NCBI GenBank assembly: GCA_017448825.1
Contig: JAFSKR010000044.1
Coordinates: 31,884 to 95,883, forward strand
Length of the DNA: 64,000 bases
Direction: 5' to 3'
DNA from: Bacteroidaceae bacterium
GTDB lineage: Bacteria > Bacteroidota > Bacteroidia > Bacteroidales > Bacteroidaceae
Shown here: in pieces, positions 61,107 through 64,000 of the stretch
Layout: each line of letters opens with the position of its first letter
How positions within the stretch are numbered: position 1 is the first letter of the stretch
Made by a program: the position numbers and the translations under genes
Notes under the pieces: model-generated
The model's input: the letters and a program-made list of their open reading frames with translations, nothing else
What the model was told of the DNA's origin: nothing
The model's database searches: none

Positions 61107-63581
61107 TCACTTCCCAAAATAGCTGTAACGTGCATTGTCAGGGTTGACGACGATTCGCTCCACCACCACCTCTGGGTCTATCATCACGACCTTCAAGGTG
61201 TGTTGACCGGGCGTCGTCTGGAAGGCAACCTCGATCCAACGGAGGTTGTCGAACACTTCGTCACGACGGGGAAGTTTCTTGCCTTTCCAGTAGCCACTTA
61301 AAGTGAGATGGCCGTGAGCAGGCAGGGGTTTTAGCACTTTCGAGCGAGCAATGTTCGTTGGTGTGTACTCCTGGAACTCATCATGCAGTCCCTGACGGGC
61401 ATCGACGGTCTGCATGGGCTGGTCGTCCAGTTGGATGCCGATACGAAGACCGCGAGCTGGATAGATGTCTTGGGTAGGCAGGATGCCAATGGCCACCTTC
61501 CCCTCATCCGTCAGGCGAATTTCGTATTCCAAGGTGGCACCGCTATTTTGTGCGAGCACATTGCTGCTGCCCATACAGCCCTCCTCTCGTCCGAGGTCGG
61601 GCAGGAACATCCACGCGGCATCCTTCCCATCGGTTTTACGGGAATATTGGCAAGCAGGGATGGAGTATTCATGTGTGTCGGTGGGAGAATAGCCAATCGT
61701 ATGGCTCACATCGAAACCCAACGTTGTGGGGTCTATTTGAGCGTCTGGCATCGACCACTTGGTATAGCCGATGTGCTTGTCCTGCATCATCTTGCTCCAT
61801 TTACCGCCAGCTATCTGATGGTAATAGTCGCTGAGTTGTTGGTCGCGCGCCATCAACTGCTGCACCAACGGGGCATTGCCACGGGTGGCAGCATTGTAGA
61901 GCATTGCCACACCGGCACTGGCCACCACGGGATAATACACCAGCTGATAAAAAGCATCCTGTGCTTCGGCTGGTATCTTCATCCTCAATGCCTCGGCACG
62001 GGCAGACAGCGAGAGCCAGAGACTATCGGTATAGGCCATTTCCTCACGGTTGAAGATGCCTGGCACCTGCACTTCTGCCTTGCGCCAAAGGTTATACTTG
62101 GAGTATTTGGCAATGAGGTCAGCGGCCTCCTTGGCTTGTTCAGCACCAAAGACGGAACCCGCAAACCCTTCGAGCCATACCTGTTCGTCGCCAGCTTGGA
62201 CGGCATTTGGATTCCAGGCATAATGCATGATGAAGTCGATGGGCACTTCCTTCGGTTTTAGGTCACCCACGTTGATAATCCAGATGCGGTCGATGCCCGT
62301 CTGGTAGGCGAGGTTGAGCTGTTCACGCAGTTTGGGAATGGTGGTCGTGTTCACCCAGCGGTCGTTCCATGGGCCACCGTTCATGTCGATATGGTAATAG
62401 AGGCCGAGTCCCCCCTTGCGCTTACGTTCGAAGTCACGCCCAATACGACGGATGTAGCCCCAATTGTTGTCACAGAACAGCAAGGTCACGTCGTCAGGCA
62501 CCATGAAGCCAGCATCGTAGTAACGCTGTACCTCCGTGAAGATGGCCCAAAGCTGGGGCACGGCATCCTCGCGCCCATATACCTTTTTAATAATTTGTCG
62601 CTGACCCTTGACGACCTCGCGCAACGTCTTCATGTTGTCCTCGTCGTCGCCCTTGCCCATCGCCACGTCGCCGTCGCCACGCATTCCGATGGTCACAAGG
62701 TTGTCGTATGCCTTGTTGCGCTCCATACCTTCGAGGAAGAACTGGTCTATGCGCTGCTTGTTCACACTGTAGTCCCACGGGCCGACCGCTTCCTTACGGT
62801 GCAGATATTCCTGATGAGACCGCATCATCGGTTCGTGGTGCGAGGTGCCCATCACGATGCCATACTCATCGGCCACTTGCGGAGTCAGTAGGTCGTCTTC
62901 GTTGAAGGCAGTCGCCCACATGGCTGGCCATAGGTAGTTGGCCTTCAGACGCAGCAATAACTCGAATATGTGAGCGTACATCTTCGAGTTCACACCACCG
63001 AAGTGCTCGGTGGCCCAACCGCCAAAGGACGGCCATTCGTCGTTGATGAAGATGCCTCGATATTTGACCTTCGGCGAGGGTTGTACGAAGCGTCCTGCCT
63101 CCCAAAACACTTCGTCTTGATGCTGCACGGGCACATCTGCCCACCAGTACCACGGCGATACGCCGATGCGCTGGCTCACCTCGTAGATACCGTAGATGGT
63201 GCCACGTTTGTCGCTGCCAGCCACAACAAGACTGCCGTCCACCACATCGATGACGAACGATTCCCACTGTCCTTTCACCTTGCTTACGTCGAGCTTCTTC
63301 TGCTTCACAAGCCCATCGATGAGACGGCTCTTTCCGATGGTGCCCACCACGATGCTGCCCTGCACGGGTTGCTTGCCTATCACCACTTCCGAGGCTGTTC
63401 CAAACACTTTGCGCACATCGTCGCCCAAATCTTTCGCTGCCCGAATCACACCCTTCCAGTCCTGTTCATCCACAACGATGGCCGCAGCCTTTCCGTTTTC
63501 TGCAATACAAAATTTTCCCTGTGCCATCACGTTCGTCACCATGATGGCCAGCATCATACCTACTATCCAAATCTTTTTCAT
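61107..63581 (-). CDS. Xylan alpha-1,2-glucuronidase, GH115 (copy 2)
   Basis: An 824-residue exported protein (signal peptide ending VMAQ) with the same landmarks as the copy at 36910-39375: GSDKRGTIYGIYEVSQRIGV, KYRGIFINDEWPSFGGW, LRLKANYLWPAMW, VMGTSHHEPMMRS, IGMRGDGDVAMGKGDDED, LFCDNNWGYIRR and YHIDMNGGPWNDRW. The C-terminal domain closes with VAFQTTPGQHTLKVVMIDPE. It leads a two-gene unit with GH30, which produces glucuronoxylan fragments, so action on xylan is well supported by context. The promoter element is at 63610-63617. Confidence 0.93.
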   Translation of the reverse strand: MKKIWIVGMMLAIMVTNVMAQGKFCIAENGKAAAIVVDEQDWKGVIRAAKDLGDDVRKVFGTASEVVIGKQPVQGSIVVGTIGKSRLIDGLVKQKKLDVSKVKGQWESFVIDVVDGSLVVAGSDKRGTIYGIYEVSQRIGVSPWYWWADVPVQHQDEVFWEAGRFVQPSPKVKYRGIFINDEWPSFGGWATEHFGGVNSKMYAHIFELLLRLKANYLWPAMWATAFNEDDLLTPQVADEYGIVMGTSHHEPMMRSHQEYLHRKEAVGPWDYSVNKQRIDQFFLEGMERNKAYDNLVTIGMRGDGDVAMGKGDDEDNMKTLREVVKGQRQIIKKVYGREDAVPQLWAIFTEVQRYYDAGFMVPDDVTLLFCDNNWGYIRRIGRDFERKRKGGLGLYYHIDMNGGPWNDRWVNTTTIPKLREQLNLAYQTGIDRIWIINVGDLKPKEVPIDFIMHYAWNPNAVQAGDEQVWLEGFAGSVFGAEQAKEAADLIAKYSKYNLWRKAEVQVPGIFNREEMAYTDSLWLSLSARAEALRMKIPAEAQDAFYQLVYYPVVASAGVAMLYNAATRGNAPLVQQLMARDQQLSDYYHQIAGGKWSKMMQDKHIGYTKWSMPDAQIDPTTLGFDVSHTIGYSPTDTHEYSIPACQYSRKTDGKDAAWMFLPDLGREEGCMGSSNVLAQNSGATLEYEIRLTDEGKVAIGILPTQDIYPARGLRIGIQLDDQPMQTVDARQGLHDEFQEYTPTNIARSKVLKPLPAHGHLTLSGYWKGKKLPRRDEVFDNLRWIEVAFQTTPGQHTLKVVMIDPEVVVERIVVNPDNARYSYFGK

Positions 63582-63609
63582 ATCTTGATGCCTTTTAGTT
63601 TCTCGGTTG

Positions 63610-63617
63610 CAAAGTTA
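63610..63617 (-). promoter_or_regulatory. -7 promoter element of the GH115-GH30 operon
   Basis: TAACTTTG on the minus strand, 29 bp upstream of the GH115 start. Confidence 0.55.
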
Positions 63618-63718
63618 CCGAAAATTCGGCAGTCATCCTTCCTGCAATGTTACCTTTTTTTATTGAATCGTTTCAAAAACAGGTGGAAAAGCCGAAAACA
63701 TTAGGCAGCATCAAGCAT

Positions 63719-63766
63719 TCAGCTTCATAATCTGGAGGTCCCAGGTTCAAGCCCTGGCTGGTCCAC
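63719..63766 (+). other. 3' half of a tRNA with CAT anticodon; likely attachment site
   Basis: The segment holds an anticodon loop TTCATAA (63724-63730), the 3' anticodon stem TCTGG, variable GAGGTC, a perfect T-arm (CCAGG, TTCAAGC, CCTGG; 63741-63757) and the acceptor strand CTGGTCC with discriminator A (63758-63765). The matching 5' half (acceptor GGACCAG and D-arm) is not found upstream, and pairing already fails at the inner anticodon-stem position (C63723-T63731). It is therefore a fragment of an elongator Met-type or Ile-type (CAT) tRNA, as left at one end of an element integrated into the tRNA. Confidence 0.78.
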
Positions 63767-63779
63767 TTCTGATTATCAG

Positions 63780-63810
63780 GCGGTTACGAGATTGGTAGCC
63801 GCTTTTTGTT
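63780..63810 (+). terminator. Terminator following the tRNA fragment
   Basis: An 8-bp stem with one G-U pair (63780-63787 / 63795-63802) is followed by TTTTTGTTTT. It looks like the native tRNA terminator, or that of an element end. Confidence 0.65.
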
Positions 63811-63818
63811 TTGCCGTG

Positions 63819-63866
63819 GTGAAATTCAGGTGAAATTCATAACAAAAAAGTCGGTTTGTGAAATTC
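63819..63866. repeat. Three direct repeats GTGAAATTC
   Basis: Copies at 63819-63827, 63830-63838 and 63858-63866; the first two are 11 bp apart, one helical turn. Short repeats beside a tRNA fragment resemble integrase arm-binding sites. The rest of the window end (63867-64000) is AT-rich and shows no gene. Confidence 0.55.
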
Positions 63867-64000
63867 GGTGCAAAATAATGATATTATGGCATTTCTTGCA
63901 TTTTTAACCTCTAAATCGACCTTTTAGAATATATAAATAGGTAAAAAGGGTAACCAGATGATTCCCCCAAACAACCCCCAAAGTGGTCTGAGTCACACCG

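Noticed and set aside
63690-63766. Complete tRNA gene
   Set aside because: The 5' acceptor strand and D-arm that would pair with CTGGTCC are missing, and the anticodon stem is already mismatched, so only the 3' half is supported.

Overview
The window looks like chromosomal DNA from a gut or rumen Bacteroidota bacterium, most likely a Prevotella/Segatella/Xylanibacter relative. The signs are a SusC/SusD pair, a hybrid-two-component-like AraC regulator, many lipoproteins, C-terminal sorting-like tails, a DUF4369 protein, no obvious Shine-Dalgarno sites, and repeated Bacteroidota-type promoters (-7 element TAnnTTTG) ahead of operons. The species is inferred from gene style only. I saw no rRNA, CRISPR array or insertion sequence.

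Layout. (1) 18-8703, minus strand: a lipoprotein pseudogene, then a nearly textbook galactomannan catabolic operon read from 8703 leftward: GH26 mannanase, GH130 mannosylglucose phosphorylase, GPH sugar symporter, mannobiose/cellobiose 2-epimerase, mannose-6-phosphate isomerase, GH36 alpha-galactosidase. (2) 9189-10505: a secreted binding-type protein with its own terminator. (3) 10692-20307: three copies of an uncharacterised two-gene module, a polytopic membrane protein plus a beta-propeller lipoprotein with one CxxCH haem-type motif. One pair is on the plus strand. Two pairs, led by a DUF4369 lipoprotein, are on the minus strand and converge on it. (4) 20471-26982: SusC, SusD and a surface glycan-binding lipoprotein. 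(5) 27355-36212: a GH67 lacking its N-terminal domain, NADP glutamate dehydrogenase, UDP-glucose dehydrogenase, a DUF2752 protein, a GH3 beta-glucosidase and a degenerate membrane-anchored regulator. (6) About 36760-36845: a candidate small RNA. (7) 36910-46598: GH115, then an operon of acetylesterase, patatin, DcuB-type transporter, porin and GH9. (8) 46782-57372: an operon of GH2, AraC regulator, SGNH acetylesterase, GH5 mannanase, CE7 esterase and GH94 cellobiose phosphorylase. (9) 57547-63581: a second patatin, GH30 glucuronoxylanase and a second GH115. (10) 63719-64000: a 3' half of a CAT-anticodon tRNA, a terminator and short direct repeats, which look like an integrative-element attachment site.

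Together the enzymes match breakdown of acetylated galactoglucomannan (mannanases GH26 and GH5, acetylesterases, alpha-galactosidase, beta-glucosidase, epimerase, and phosphorylases GH130 and GH94) and of glucuronoxylan (GH30, GH67, two GH115, CE7). Phosphorolysis by GH130 and GH94 gives hexose-1-phosphates, and ManA takes mannose-6-phosphate into glycolysis. The least explained part is the triplicated membrane/CxxCH-propeller module.
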